This document shows, one piece after another, positions 27,522 through 34,954 of a stretch of 64,000 nucleotides of DNA. The stretch is from the NCBI GenBank assembly GCA_024233865.1, contig JACKPA010000011.1, forward strand, positions 1-64,000, written 5' to 3'. The position numbers were made by a program, and so were the translations under genes. The notes beneath the pieces were generated by a model. It had not been told where the DNA came from. It searched no databases and saw only the letters and a program-made list of their open reading frames with translations. Within the stretch, counting starts at the first letter, position 1. Each line of letters starts with the position of its first letter. This DNA comes from Leptospiraceae bacterium. GTDB taxonomy: Bacteria > Spirochaetota > Leptospiria > Leptospirales > Leptospiraceae.

Positions 27522-28022
27522 TCAATGATTATGATGCTCATGCTGCATCATAGATTCATGCTTTTTTACCTTTGCCATAACTGACTTTTTGCCTATTGTT
27601 TCAAAATTTAGAGCTAAAGAAATGTTTTCACCTTCTTTCAAATCTCTTTTGATATTAATAAACATAACATGCAAGCTACCAGGCTTTAATTCCAAGACAG
27701 ACTTAGGTGGTATTACAATATTTTCTACCATTTGCATTTTCATTACTTCATTTTCATAAATGGTTTCATGCAATTCCACTGTTTCTGATATATCCGATTC
27801 AACAGATAACAATTTAATAGGATTATTAGAATTGTTTTCTATATTTAAGAACGCAGCCGAATTCATTTGATCCATTGGTGTTTCTTTGATCCAAGCATTT
27901 TCTAGAATCAAATCTGGCTTTTTTTCAATTCCTGCTTCTTTATTTTCTTTGTCTGTAGCCTTTTCTTTACAGAAAGATAGTAACAAAACAAATATAAGAG
28001 TAAAATATGTGATGGTCTTCAA
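27522..28022 (-). CDS. PCu(A)C family periplasmic copper chaperone
   Basis: About 166 residues from the TTG at 28022, which has AAGGAA upstream and gives a clean lipoprotein signal (MKTITYFTLIFVLLLSFCKE). The GTG at 28055 would add 11 residues before the signal. The copper-site pattern VELHE then MKMQM and LHVMFI (His-x10-Met-x21-His-x-Met) is that of the PCu(A)C family. It also has a His-rich end, HESMMQHEHHNH, that could bind metal. It delivers Cu(I) to the CuA site together with SCO1. Confidence 0.88.
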   Translation of the reverse strand: MKTITYFTLIFVLLLSFCKEKATDKENKEAGIEKKPDLILENAWIKETPMDQMNSAAFLNIENNSNNPIKLLSVESDISETVELHETIYENEVMKMQMVENIVIPPKSVLELKPGSLHVMFINIKRDLKEGENISLALNFETIGKKSVMAKVKKHESMMQHEHHNH

Positions 28023-28076
28023 TGAGCTTTCCTTGTTATAAAGTTTAATTAACACTCAAGAGAAATACAAGCAGTG

Positions 28077-28110
28077 TGTCAATACATTTTAAGCTACCAT
28101 TTTATTGACA
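28077..28110. promoter_or_regulatory. Divergent promoter region with back-to-back TTGACA boxes
   Basis: The inverted repeat TGTCAATA (28077-28084) / TATTGACA (28103-28110) places a perfect TTGACA -35 box on each strand, facing outward, between the PCu(A)C/SCO operon and the UreH-like gene. Neither -10 is clearly consensus. It could also be an operator for a shared copper-responsive regulator. Confidence 0.5.
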
Positions 28111-28138
28111 ATACATCAACCTATAACAATATGTAATC

Positions 28139-28813
28139 ATGATACCATGGATGATATTTTCAACGGCTTTTTTAGAGGGTTTTCTAGGTTCTTTGCACTG
28201 TTTGGGAATGTGCGGTCCTATTGTTTATATACTCAACCAAAAAGAAGAAAGCAAACTCATGACAAATGTAATCTACAACGTATCCAGAAGTATATCTTAT
28301 GCTATAATAGGTTTTTTATTAGGAACATTCGGCTTAGGCTTGGATATGTTTTTTCTCAAGAGTATAGCCTTGTATATAGGAAGTTTTTTGATTATTCTAA
28401 TGGCGATCTATTACATGTTTCCCGGATTGTTTGAGATGGTTCAAATTAAATTTCCCATTAGTCCGTATACTAAGATTACCAAAGTTGTGCATTCCTTTAA
28501 GGAAAATGGAAAAATATATGCAGCTCTGCTTGGATTTGTAAGCGGATTATTACCATGCGGACTTTTATATCCGGCGTATATACTCTCTTTTATGAGCGGA
28601 ACACCTTTTCTTGGCAGCATAACCATGATAATTTTTAGCTTAGGAACATATCCTATGATGTTTGGAATTGGTTATTCCTCTATAAAAATTTTAGCAAAAA
28701 TGAATCAAAAACATCTGAAATTTATAACCGGAATTATAATGCTCTGTGTAGGCTTAGGTCTAATATACTATAGAAGTCAAATAGAGGTAAACAAATCACC
28801 AATTTGTCATTAA
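28139..28813 (+). CDS. Sulfite exporter TauE/SafE-like (UreH/DsbD_2 type) membrane protein
   Basis: 224 residues with six predicted membrane helices. FLGSLHCLGMCGPIVYIL at the start and LGFVSGLLPCGLLYPAYI in the middle are the paired Cys/His motifs of the UreH domain family (DsbD_2). Such proteins accompany cytochrome cbb3 oxidase and copper-trafficking genes and may carry copper, nickel or reductant across the membrane. Divergent placement to PCu(A)C and SCO1 supports a role in oxidase copper assembly. Confidence 0.82.
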   Translation: MIPWMIFSTAFLEGFLGSLHCLGMCGPIVYILNQKEESKLMTNVIYNVSRSISYAIIGFLLGTFGLGLDMFFLKSIALYIGSFLIILMAIYYMFPGLFEMVQIKFPISPYTKITKVVHSFKENGKIYAALLGFVSGLLPCGLLYPAYILSFMSGTPFLGSITMIIFSLGTYPMMFGIGYSSIKILAKMNQKHLKFITGIIMLCVGLGLIYYRSQIEVNKSPICH

Positions 28814-28822
28814 AAACAGTGT

Positions 28823-29971
28823 ATGAGAGCTAGATATTTTATAATAATTATGTTTATAAGCCTATCTTTTTTAGGGGTATATGCCGGACCTTTTCAGATG
28901 TCAGGACAAACAACCGCTGCTTCTGTAGGAGCTAGTTATCGTGAAAGCACACAACCATCAAGCGAGCAAATATTTCATGTTTCGGAACAATCTACCGAAG
29001 CAACTACTCCCATAACAAAACAAACAGGAGAATTTAGTACTGCCATAACTGCTGGAACATCCGAGCAAAGTTCGGAAATATCAAGACAAACTACAGAAGT
29101 AACAGCACCTATAACAGAGGTAACAAATGAATATAGTACTGCTGCAAGCAGACAAAGCTCAGAATTATCGGAGTATACCACAGTTATTACCAGACCTATT
29201 ATAAAAGCTACAGGTGAATACAGTACCGCTGCAAGCAGACAAAGCTCAGAATTATCAGAGTATACCACAATTGTTACCAGACCTATTATAAAAGCTACAG
29301 GTGAATATAGTACCGCTGCAACCAAACAAAGTTCTGAAATAGCCAATCAAACCACCGAAATGGTTGCACCAGTAACAGAAGCAAGCAGCCGACAAAGTAT
29401 GGAACTTTCGCAACAAAGTACAGAAGTAAGCGAACCAATGACAAAAGCTACCTTTGATATCGTAAGATCGAGCAGTGAGCAAAGCACGGATATTTCCAAA
29501 CAAACAACCGAAACAACAACTCCTATAACAGAGGCTAGTTATGATATAACAAAACCAATTGCAGAACAAACTACCAAGGTAAGCAGAGTTACAAGCGATG
29601 TTTCTGCTGAAACAAGCGGTATTACACCGGAAACGGCAAGAGCTACTGCTGATGTATCTACCGATACAACCAAAACAACGGGTGGAGGTTCTACAAAAGG
29701 TAGTGCCTTTCTTGACGCTTCCCTGGAGCAAACTACACGATTAACTATAGGGGACTATGAAAGCCGTTTACTTGACCCTGATACGGCGGATCAATTAGTC
29801 AAAGAAGCTTACGAATACAATCAAGGTCCTACTTTATCCTATTTCGCAAGGGAACTAAACGTTTCTACCGAAAAATTGGCAGATGTTATCATCCAAGAAA
29901 TGCCAACAAAACCAACACGCACAGAATTACAAAGAATTATGGCTTATGTGATTCCAGTGTTGAAAAGGTAG
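28823..29971 (+). CDS. Exported Ser/Thr-rich repeat protein
   Basis: 382 residues with a signal peptide (MRARYFIIIMFISLSFLGVY, cleavage near AGPF). Residues 20 to about 290 are low-complexity Ser/Thr/Glu/Gln repeats, including two almost identical 29-residue units plus a partial third (see repeat entry). The C-terminal 90 residues are a normal helical domain (LTIGDYESRLLDPDTADQLV, PTRTELQRIMAYVIPVLKR). It starts 10 bp after the UreH-like gene. The Thr/Ser stretch would be a flexible, perhaps glycosylated, stalk with the helical end as the functional head. I do not recognise the C-terminal domain. Confidence 0.65.
   Translation: MRARYFIIIMFISLSFLGVYAGPFQMSGQTTAASVGASYRESTQPSSEQIFHVSEQSTEATTPITKQTGEFSTAITAGTSEQSSEISRQTTEVTAPITEVTNEYSTAASRQSSELSEYTTVITRPIIKATGEYSTAASRQSSELSEYTTIVTRPIIKATGEYSTAATKQSSEIANQTTEMVAPVTEASSRQSMELSQQSTEVSEPMTKATFDIVRSSSEQSTDISKQTTETTTPITEASYDITKPIAEQTTKVSRVTSDVSAETSGITPETARATADVSTDTTKTTGGGSTKGSAFLDASLEQTTRLTIGDYESRLLDPDTADQLVKEAYEYNQGPTLSYFARELNVSTEKLADVIIQEMPTKPTRTELQRIMAYVIPVLKR
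29129..29302 (+). repeat. 87-bp tandem repeat (two full units and a partial third)
   Basis: Units 29129-29215 and 29216-29302 encode EYSTAASRQSSELSEYTT plus ITRPIIKATG-type sequence with only a few changes; the third begins at 29303. Unit length is a multiple of three, so copy changes keep the frame. Confidence 0.8.
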
Positions 29972-29999
29972 GCTACAAAATTTGATAGAATTTTATAAT

Positions 30000-30179
30000 T
30001 CATTTTGGTAGATTGACTTGATTTTAAAGGATAGTTTGCTAAATTTGATAAGTATTTCAAAATAGACGGTAAAAAAACTGCCATGACCTTACAAGTTAGA
30101 ATCCGCAAACTCATGGAAGCCATGGGAAAAGACATCTACGGACGTGAGGAAGTCATCCGACTTTCTATGCTGGCGGCTC
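30000..30179 (+). repeat. Partial copy 1 of the moxR-like gene leader and start
   Basis: About 180 bp here are closely similar to 30862-31041, covering the untranslated leader and the first 33 codons of the MoxR-FGE gene. The promoter-like TTGACTTGATTTTAAA is included. A third, shorter copy lies at 34050-34112. Confidence 0.85.
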
Positions 30180-30182
30180 TAT
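30084..30182 (+). pseudogene. Truncated start of a MoxR-like gene
   Basis: It encodes MTLQVRIRKLMEAMGKDIYG, REEVIRLSMLAAL and then a stop, identical except at one residue to the first 33 residues of the intact gene at 30942. The break comes just before the Walker A loop. It may be the left end of a duplication that flanks the ParE-type module. Confidence 0.85.
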
Positions 30183-30224
30183 AACATATCAATATGGTAT
30201 TGTCGAAGCAGAATTGAAATAGGA

Positions 30225-30542
30225 TTAAATATCAAATTCTTTTAGTTTGATAATATCAGTCGGATTTCTACTCGTATGAAATACGTCTAAAATATAAATT
30301 GTATCTTGAGCAATTTTGTATATAATTCTATATCTACTTTTATATACTGCACTGCGATAATAAATTGATTCACTTTCTAATTCTTGACAAACGGGATATT
30401 TATATGGGAACGAAGAAAAAGTTTCTGAAAAATTTAAAATCTCACTTGCGAACTTTTTAGCGGATTGAATGGAGTCTTTTTTTATATAATCAAAAATATC
30501 TTTTAAAGAATCTAAAGCATATTCAGTCCAAATTATTTCCAC
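30225..30542 (-). CDS. ParE/RelE family toxin
   Basis: 105 residues. IIWTEYALDSLKDIFDYI, KKFASEILNFSETFSSFPYK and YRIIYKIAQDTIYILDVFHT with RNP are the ParE fold signature; such toxins poison gyrase or cut mRNA. It overlaps the end of the upstream antitoxin gene by 10 bp. The module lies between two copies of the moxR leader. Confidence 0.9.
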   Translation of the reverse strand: MEIIWTEYALDSLKDIFDYIKKDSIQSAKKFASEILNFSETFSSFPYKYPVCQELESESIYYRSAVYKSRYRIIYKIAQDTIYILDVFHTSRNPTDIIKLKEFDI

Positions 30543-30793
30543 GATTTAACCTTTAATTTGGCTTCTTTTAGAGTCAGAATCTTTTGATTTTTAATATCTT
30601 GTTCAGATTTTGCAATACGTTCTTTTAGCTCCAGCTCTGTGATTGGTTTACCTTTTGTCCCTAAATTTCTTTTTTTTAGTGATTTATTTTTTTTACTCTT
30701 TTGGTATCGTACTGTTACAAAATCAATAAAATCCATAATTTCTTGTTGAAGTTCCGGTGGTAAAGATTGTACTTTTTCTTCTACTATTCCCAT
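30533..30793 (-). CDS. DUF2281-type antitoxin
   Basis: 86 residues. VEEKVQSLPPELQQEIMDFI then DFVTVRYQK is the DUF2281 antitoxin start; the Lys-rich C-terminal half would wrap the toxin. It is the first gene of the pair, and the toxin gene overlaps its stop, as usual for such modules. Confidence 0.85.
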   Translation of the reverse strand: MGIVEEKVQSLPPELQQEIMDFIDFVTVRYQKSKKNKSLKKRNLGTKGKPITELELKERIAKSEQDIKNQKILTLKEAKLKVKSWK

Positions 30794-30861
30794 AACATAA
30801 ATCTTTTCAATTTACCTAATTTTTCAATCACTATTTGGGAAATTTTATAGATTTTTAGAAC

Positions 30862-31041
30862 TCATTTTGGTAGATTGACTTGATTTTAAAAGATTGTTTG
30901 TATAATTCGAAGAGTATTTCAAAACTGATGGTGATAAATCTATGACCTTACAAGTTAGAATCCGCAAACTCATGGAAGCCATGGGAAAAGGCATCTACGG
31001 ACGAGAAGAAGTCATCCGACTTTCCATGCTGGCAGCTTTAT
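30862..31041 (+). repeat. Copy 2 of the moxR leader (the functional one)
   Basis: This is the leader and first 33 codons of the intact MoxR-FGE gene; compare 30000-30179 and 34050-34112. Confidence 0.85.
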
Positions 31042-32825
31042 CGGGACAGAGTATCTTTTTGCTCGGTCCACCAGGCGTAGCCAAAAGCCTCATCGCCCGA
31101 AGACTAAAGCTCGCTTTCAAAGGCAAACAAAAAGAAGACGGAACTTTTGAAGATATCGAAGTCTTTGAATACCTTATGGGAAGATTCAGCACTCCGGATG
31201 AAGTCTTTGGTCCTTTAGATATAAACAAACTCACCGATGAAAAAGGCACAAAATACGAGCGTATTATAGACAAATACTTGCCAGGAGCAAACATCGTCTT
31301 TCTTGATGAGATTTGGAAAGCAAGCCCTGCGATCCAAAATAGCCTTTTGACGGTCATAAACGAAAAGATTTTCCGAAACGGAGATACAATCATTCCTGTT
31401 CCTTTGCGAGGACTCATTGCTGCGTCCAACGAGCTGCCAACCAAAGACTCCGGCTTGGAAGCTCTATGGGATAGGTTCATCATTCGTGAATACGTGGATT
31501 ATTTGGATAATGAAGAAAATTTTCGACTTATGGTGGAATCATCGGAATCTCCTAAAATTGAAATTCCAGAAGATTACAAAATATCAGATGATGAATACTT
31601 GCGTATTCAAGAAGAAATTGAAAAAGTGAAAATACCAAATCATATCTTTGATATGACTAGAATTCTTCGTGGAAAACTTTCGGAATACAACGAAACCATT
31701 CCCGACGAGAAAAAGTCCGAAAGAATCATCGTTTCCGATAGACGTTGGAAAAAGATTTTCCGATTGCTCCGCACATCCGCCCACTGCAACGGTCGCAATG
31801 CAGTTGATGCACTGGATTTCTTTTTGGTAGAAAAGTGTATCAACCAAACGATGACCAAGGAAGAAAAGAAAGCGATTCATGAAATTGTTTGTAAAGTGGT
31901 CGAAATACATGGAGTTGTGAAATTGAAAGACCTTTCCGAATATGAAGCTCTTTGCCTAGTAATTGACAATCATTTGTTTGTTAAAGAAGGAAAGACGATC
32001 ATCAGAAGCAAACTCGATACACAAGAGCAAAACTTCAAAAAAGAGATAGAAAAAAGAGAGCGACAAGAAAAACAAAAACAACAAGCAGAAGAAGCAGAAA
32101 AACAACTCCAAGAGGCAGTCAAGAAATCCAGAATCTTGGTTTCAGACAGTCTTGGAATGGAATTTGTCCTAATCCCGGCAGGTGAGTTTATGATGGGTGC
32201 TTCATCTGGAGATACTGATGCGTCTGATAATGAAAAACCACAACATAAGGTTTTCATTACAAAACCGTTTTATATGGGAAAATACCCTGTAACCCAAAAA
32301 CAATGGAAAACAGTTACGTGGTATAATCCGTCTTATTTCAAAGGTGATGATTTACCTGTGGAATGTGTGAGCTGGGATGATGTTCAGGAATTTATTAAAA
32401 AATTGAACGTCACTTCGATACGCAGTAATTCGGAAGTTCTGCTACTCAGTGACCGGATGAACCAAAAGGCTATCTACCGATTGCCCACAGAGACAGAATG
32501 GGAATACGCAGCCCGTGCAGGAACGACAACCAAGTATTATTGGGGAGATGATCATAATGGTGATTACTGCTGGTATGATGGAAATTCAGGAGGAAAAACA
32601 CAACTGGTAGGACAAAAAAAACCAAACAATTGGGGTTTGTATGATATGATAGGAAACGTATGGGAATGGTGTGAAGACTTTTGTACTTATCTTCATGATA
32701 GTCATGTGTTGAAAGGCGGATCATGGGGTTGTAGCGAGCATTATTTATATGTATTTTCATTTGATAAATATTCATCAAACTATGGAAATAGGCATCATGG
32801 CTTTCGTCTCGTGATGGAGGTATAA
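30942..32825 (+). CDS. MoxR/RavA-type AAA+ ATPase fused to a formylglycine-generating-enzyme-like (C-type lectin fold) domain
   Basis: 627 residues. The AAA+ domain occupies about residues 1-280: Walker A GPPGVAKS (42-49), Walker B IVFLDEIWKA and sensor-type IAASNELPTKDSGLEALWDR, all typical of RavA in the MoxR group. A helical region and a Glu/Lys/Gln coiled coil (about 355-395) join it to an FGE-sulfatase domain from about 400: GMEFVLIPAGEFMMG, KPFYMGKYPVTQKQW, YRLPTETEWEYAARAGTTTK, NNWGLYDMIGNVWEWCEDF, VLKGGSW and HHGFRLV. The normal Arg-x-x-x-Arg of the domain's last loop is replaced by aromatic and small residues. Its partner is the vWA protein at 34955. ATPase-plus-variable-lectin proteins occur in MoxR/vWA conflict systems. 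Confidence 0.88.
   Translation: MTLQVRIRKLMEAMGKGIYGREEVIRLSMLAALSGQSIFLLGPPGVAKSLIARRLKLAFKGKQKEDGTFEDIEVFEYLMGRFSTPDEVFGPLDINKLTDEKGTKYERIIDKYLPGANIVFLDEIWKASPAIQNSLLTVINEKIFRNGDTIIPVPLRGLIAASNELPTKDSGLEALWDRFIIREYVDYLDNEENFRLMVESSESPKIEIPEDYKISDDEYLRIQEEIEKVKIPNHIFDMTRILRGKLSEYNETIPDEKKSERIIVSDRRWKKIFRLLRTSAHCNGRNAVDALDFFLVEKCINQTMTKEEKKAIHEIVCKVVEIHGVVKLKDLSEYEALCLVIDNHLFVKEGKTIIRSKLDTQEQNFKKEIEKRERQEKQKQQAEEAEKQLQEAVKKSRILVSDSLGMEFVLIPAGEFMMGASSGDTDASDNEKPQHKVFITKPFYMGKYPVTQKQWKTVTWYNPSYFKGDDLPVECVSWDDVQEFIKKLNVTSIRSNSEVLLLSDRMNQKAIYRLPTETEWEYAARAGTTTKYYWGDDHNGDYCWYDGNSGGKTQLVGQKKPNNWGLYDMIGNVWEWCEDFCTYLHDSHVLKGGSWGCSEHYLYVFSFDKYSSNYGNRHHGFRLVMEV
32727..32798 (+). other. Candidate diversity-generating variable region at the 3' end of the MoxR-FGE gene
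   Basis: Between the conserved GGSW and GFRLV codons, 24 codons differ from the family at positions that are usually conserved (Arg-x-x-x-Arg, Pro, Arg). Thirteen of them end in T with varied first two bases (GGT, TGT, CAT, TAT, TTT, GAT, AAT), as expected when AAT codons of a template repeat are mutated at A. AT-rich codon use alone could give part of this. No reverse transcriptase or template repeat is in the window. Confidence 0.4.
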
Positions 32826-32945
32826 CCCCCAAAGAAGCTTGGCGTGAGAGTGTAGCAGGAAAAATGAATCATGGAAACATACAATTGGATAATTGAGTAA
32901 CAGGAACGAAAATAACAAAACGTAATTTTAGAAAGAGGATATAGC

Positions 32946-33173
32946 ATGTTAAACACAGTTGAAGCAATTCTAAATCAAGATGGTAAATTAGAATTTCAAG
33001 AAAAAGTAGAATGGAAAAACTCCGTAAGGGTTTTAGTAACATTTATAGATTCTAATTTGCAAATACAAAATAAAAAAAATCAATTTCAGTTTTTAAAAGC
33101 CAGAGACATTTTAAAAAAATACAATTTAAATCTAGCTGATACGATTATCGAAGAAAGGAGAATGAGCACTTGA
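32946..33173 (+). CDS. Antitoxin-like protein of a VapC-type module
   Basis: 75 residues. MLNTVEAILNQDGKLEFQEK, then RVLVTFIDSN, is the small beta-rich antitoxin type (compare the leader of the DUF4240 protein at 13829); the C-terminal helix (KARDILKKYNLNL) would bind the toxin. AAAGAGG precedes the ATG. The toxin gene starts inside its stop codon (TTGA). Confidence 0.8.
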   Translation: MLNTVEAILNQDGKLEFQEKVEWKNSVRVLVTFIDSNLQIQNKKNQFQFLKARDILKKYNLNLADTIIEERRMST

Positions 33174-33610
33174 ATCTTTTTTTAGACACTTCGGCTATTG
33201 TAAAATTATACAACCCTGAAGCAGAAACAGAAGAACTAACCAATTTTATATTACAGGACGACATTGAAGAAATACTCATTTCAGAAATTGCATTGATTGA
33301 ATTTCATTCTGCTTTTTGGAAAAAATTTAGAGAAAACCAAATAACTGAAGATGATTTAAACATTGTAATTAAGCTTTTTTCAAACGAAACTTTTTACAAA
33401 ATAATTCCTCTATCAGAATCAATTATAAAAACTGCAATTGACTTAATGGAACGCCATGGAAGAAACGGATTAAGAACGTTAGATTCAATACAGATGTCAT
33501 CAATTTTTATAGCCAACGTCAATTATGATGATTTAACTGTAATAACGTTTGATTCTATTTTAACAAAAATTATAGCATTGGAAGGTATTCAAATTTATTC
33601 TAAATCATGA
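33170..33610 (+). CDS. PIN-domain toxin (VapC family)
   Basis: 146 residues, starting with a TTG that overlaps the antitoxin stop. FLDTSAIVKLYNPEAETEEL supplies the first Asp, ISEIALIEFHSAFWKK the conserved Glu, and LRTLDSIQMSSIF and VITFDSILTK the later acids of the PIN nuclease site. It should cleave RNA (often initiator tRNA or rRNA). It is complete. The pair sits between the MoxR and vWA genes. Confidence 0.9.
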   Translation: MNLFLDTSAIVKLYNPEAETEELTNFILQDDIEEILISEIALIEFHSAFWKKFRENQITEDDLNIVIKLFSNETFYKIIPLSESIIKTAIDLMERHGRNGLRTLDSIQMSSIFIANVNYDDLTVITFDSILTKIIALEGIQIYSKS

Positions 33611-33751
33611 TAGTCAGACTCCCAGTTTGCACTTATTGGATGAAAATAGGGATAAGCAAGAATTTTAGTTGAATTAATTTTGGTTCTTGTTATAATTTTA
33701 TAAATAAAAGTCAGGAAAATTGATAATATTTGCCTGAAAAGGATAAAACAG

Positions 33752-33883
33752 ATGAGCATTTATGTTTTTATAGTTGGATTAGTTGGAATCGCCTGTTGGC
33801 TACTTGTAGGAATCAAAGTCGTAGCTAGGATTTTTGCAAGAGAATTCAAAGAAGAATTAAACAATGAACGACAAACAAATTGA
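33752..33883 (+). CDS. Small membrane protein, 43 aa
   Basis: MSIYVFIVGLVGIACWLLVG plus a second hydrophobic turn and then a charged tail (REFKEELNNERQTN) make one membrane helix with a cytoplasmic end. AAAAGGA lies 13 bases before the ATG. The next small gene overlaps its last 20 bases in another frame. The pair of tiny overlapping membrane proteins has no known family but has real-gene features. Confidence 0.45.
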   Translation: MSIYVFIVGLVGIACWLLVGIKVVARIFAREFKEELNNERQTN

Positions 33884-34043
33884 TTCCATATTATTTATAC
33901 TGGTTATTTCTGCAATTGGCTTGATACTTTATTTTTTTATAAATTTTTCAGATTATAAAGTTTACGCAGAAATATTTATATTCTTAATTTCCTTTGTTGG
34001 TTCCGTTGTAACCATATATGAATATGTTTTTCGTAGGAAGTAA
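33864..34043 (+). CDS. Small membrane protein, 59 aa
   Basis: Two membrane helices (ILFILVISAIGLILYFFI and IFIFLISFVGSVVTIYEY) separated by a short polar loop and ended by RRK. The start lies inside the previous 43-aa gene, so translation may be coupled. No homologous family is recognised; it could be a small toxin-like or regulatory membrane peptide in this TA-rich stretch. Confidence 0.45.
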   Translation: MNDKQIDSILFILVISAIGLILYFFINFSDYKVYAEIFIFLISFVGSVVTIYEYVFRRK

Positions 34044-34049
34044 GAGGAT

Positions 34050-34112
34050 AGTATTTCAAAATATGGTGATAAACCTATGACCTTACAAGAACGAATCCAA
34101 AAACTCATGGAA
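34050..34112 (+). repeat. Partial copy 3 of the moxR leader
   Basis: GTATTTCAAAA, a GGTGATAAA block and ATGACCTTACAAG...CTCATGGAA repeat the leader and first 11 codons of the gene at 30942, with several changes. Sequence homology ends at the codon for Glu12. Confidence 0.75.
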
Positions 34113-34283
34113 AAAGAAAATAAATATTTTAATAAAACACCAAAAAATATTCATAACCCGTTTATTCAAGATGGAAAAGTTTGTGTAGACAAGTACATCG
34201 AATTCTTGGAAGAATACAACGCTTTCATTAATCACCAACCCAAAAAGTTCAAAAAGATCAACGATAAAGAAATGATTTTGTAG
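34077..34283 (+). CDS. Chimeric 68-aa protein with a MoxR-like N-terminus
   Basis: Residues 1-12 (MTLQERIQKLME) copy the start of the MoxR gene; the rest (YIEFLEEYNAFINHQPKKFK, KINDKEMIL) is unrelated. It appears to be the 3' end of another gene fused in frame to a duplicated start. Whether it is translated into something useful is unclear. No ribosome-binding site stronger than that of the parent copy is seen. Confidence 0.45.
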   Translation: MTLQERIQKLMEKENKYFNKTPKNIHNPFIQDGKVCVDKYIEFLEEYNAFINHQPKKFKKINDKEMIL

Positions 34284-34314
34284 CCTACGAAAATAGAAAC
34301 ATCTTTTGAATCAT

Positions 34315-34398
34315 TCAGCATAATTTATAGCGAGTTGCAGTTTGAATAGCCTGAGTTTTGCTTTCGGGTTTCTTTTTGATAATTTTCTTCTTCGCCAT
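34315..34398 (-). CDS. Possible 27-aa basic peptide
   Basis: The minus-strand frame codes MAKKKIIKKKPESKTQAIQT and seven more residues; AAAGAA precedes the ATG. Short Lys-rich peptides of this kind occur in leptospires. The evidence is only length, start context and composition, so it may be chance. Confidence 0.25.
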   Translation of the reverse strand: MAKKKIIKKKPESKTQAIQTATRYKLC

Positions 34399-34448
34399 GT
34401 TATTCTTTTTATAAAACCTTGACATATTTGTAAATTGAAATTTACTAT

Positions 34449-34655
34449 ATGGACATGCAAACAATAGATGAGATAAAATTAGCAATAGAATCTTTACCTC
34501 CAAAAGAATATACTCAATTCAGAAGTTGGTTTTTAGAAAAAGATTGGGAAAAATGGGATAAGCAAATTCAAGAAGATTCGGAAAATGGATTACTAGATTT
34601 TTTCAAAATGGAAGTCAAACATGAAAAATTAAATGGTTTACTAAAGACATTGTAA
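34449..34655 (+). CDS. Antitoxin-like protein paired with a HigB/RelE-type toxin
   Basis: 68 residues. IDEIKLAIESLPPKEYTQFR, SWFLEKDWEKWDKQIQEDSE is a common antitoxin type found before RelE-like toxins. Its stop and the next start share bases (TAATG). The leader before its ATG (ACTATATGGACATGCA) resembles that of the vWA gene at 34955, so this module may have been inserted at the vWA start. Confidence 0.82.
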   Translation: MDMQTIDEIKLAIESLPPKEYTQFRSWFLEKDWEKWDKQIQEDSENGLLDFFKMEVKHEKLNGLLKTL

Positions 34656-34903
34656 TGCATAAAACAACGGACAGATTTTGGAAGTGCTTTGAAAAGTTAC
34701 CGGATTATATAAAAATGCTTGCAAAAGAAAATTTTGAACTTTTGAAAGAGAATCAATATCATCCGTCATTACACTTTAAGAAAATTGGTGATTATTGGTC
34801 AGTAAGGATCGGGTTGAGCTACCGAGCGTTAGCAGTTAAAGACGATAACGATTATATATGGGTATGGATAGGAACTCATGAAGAATATAACAAGATAATT
34901 TAG
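34655..34903 (+). CDS. HigB/RelE-like toxin
   Basis: 82 residues. RFWKCFEKLPDYIKMLAKEN, then HPSLHFKKIGDYWSVRIGLS, YRALAVKD and YIWVWIGTHEEY are the RelE-fold toxin signature for ribosome-dependent mRNA cleavage. It is complete, directly coupled to its antitoxin, and ends 51 bp before the vWA gene. Confidence 0.88.
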   Translation: MHKTTDRFWKCFEKLPDYIKMLAKENFELLKENQYHPSLHFKKIGDYWSVRIGLSYRALAVKDDNDYIWVWIGTHEEYNKII

Positions 34904-34954
34904 GAAAAATTTGGCAAATATTCGATTTTAGGAAGAATCTTTTAAATTTTCTAT

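Noticed and set aside
28975..29346. Long open frames antisense to the Ser/Thr repeat protein
   Set aside because: They arise because the sense strand is made of repeated codons without stop complements; no starts with ribosome-binding sites exist.
30000..34112. Insertion sequence flanked by moxR leader copies
   Set aside because: No transposase or terminal inverted repeats are visible between the copies; only TA modules and small ORFs.
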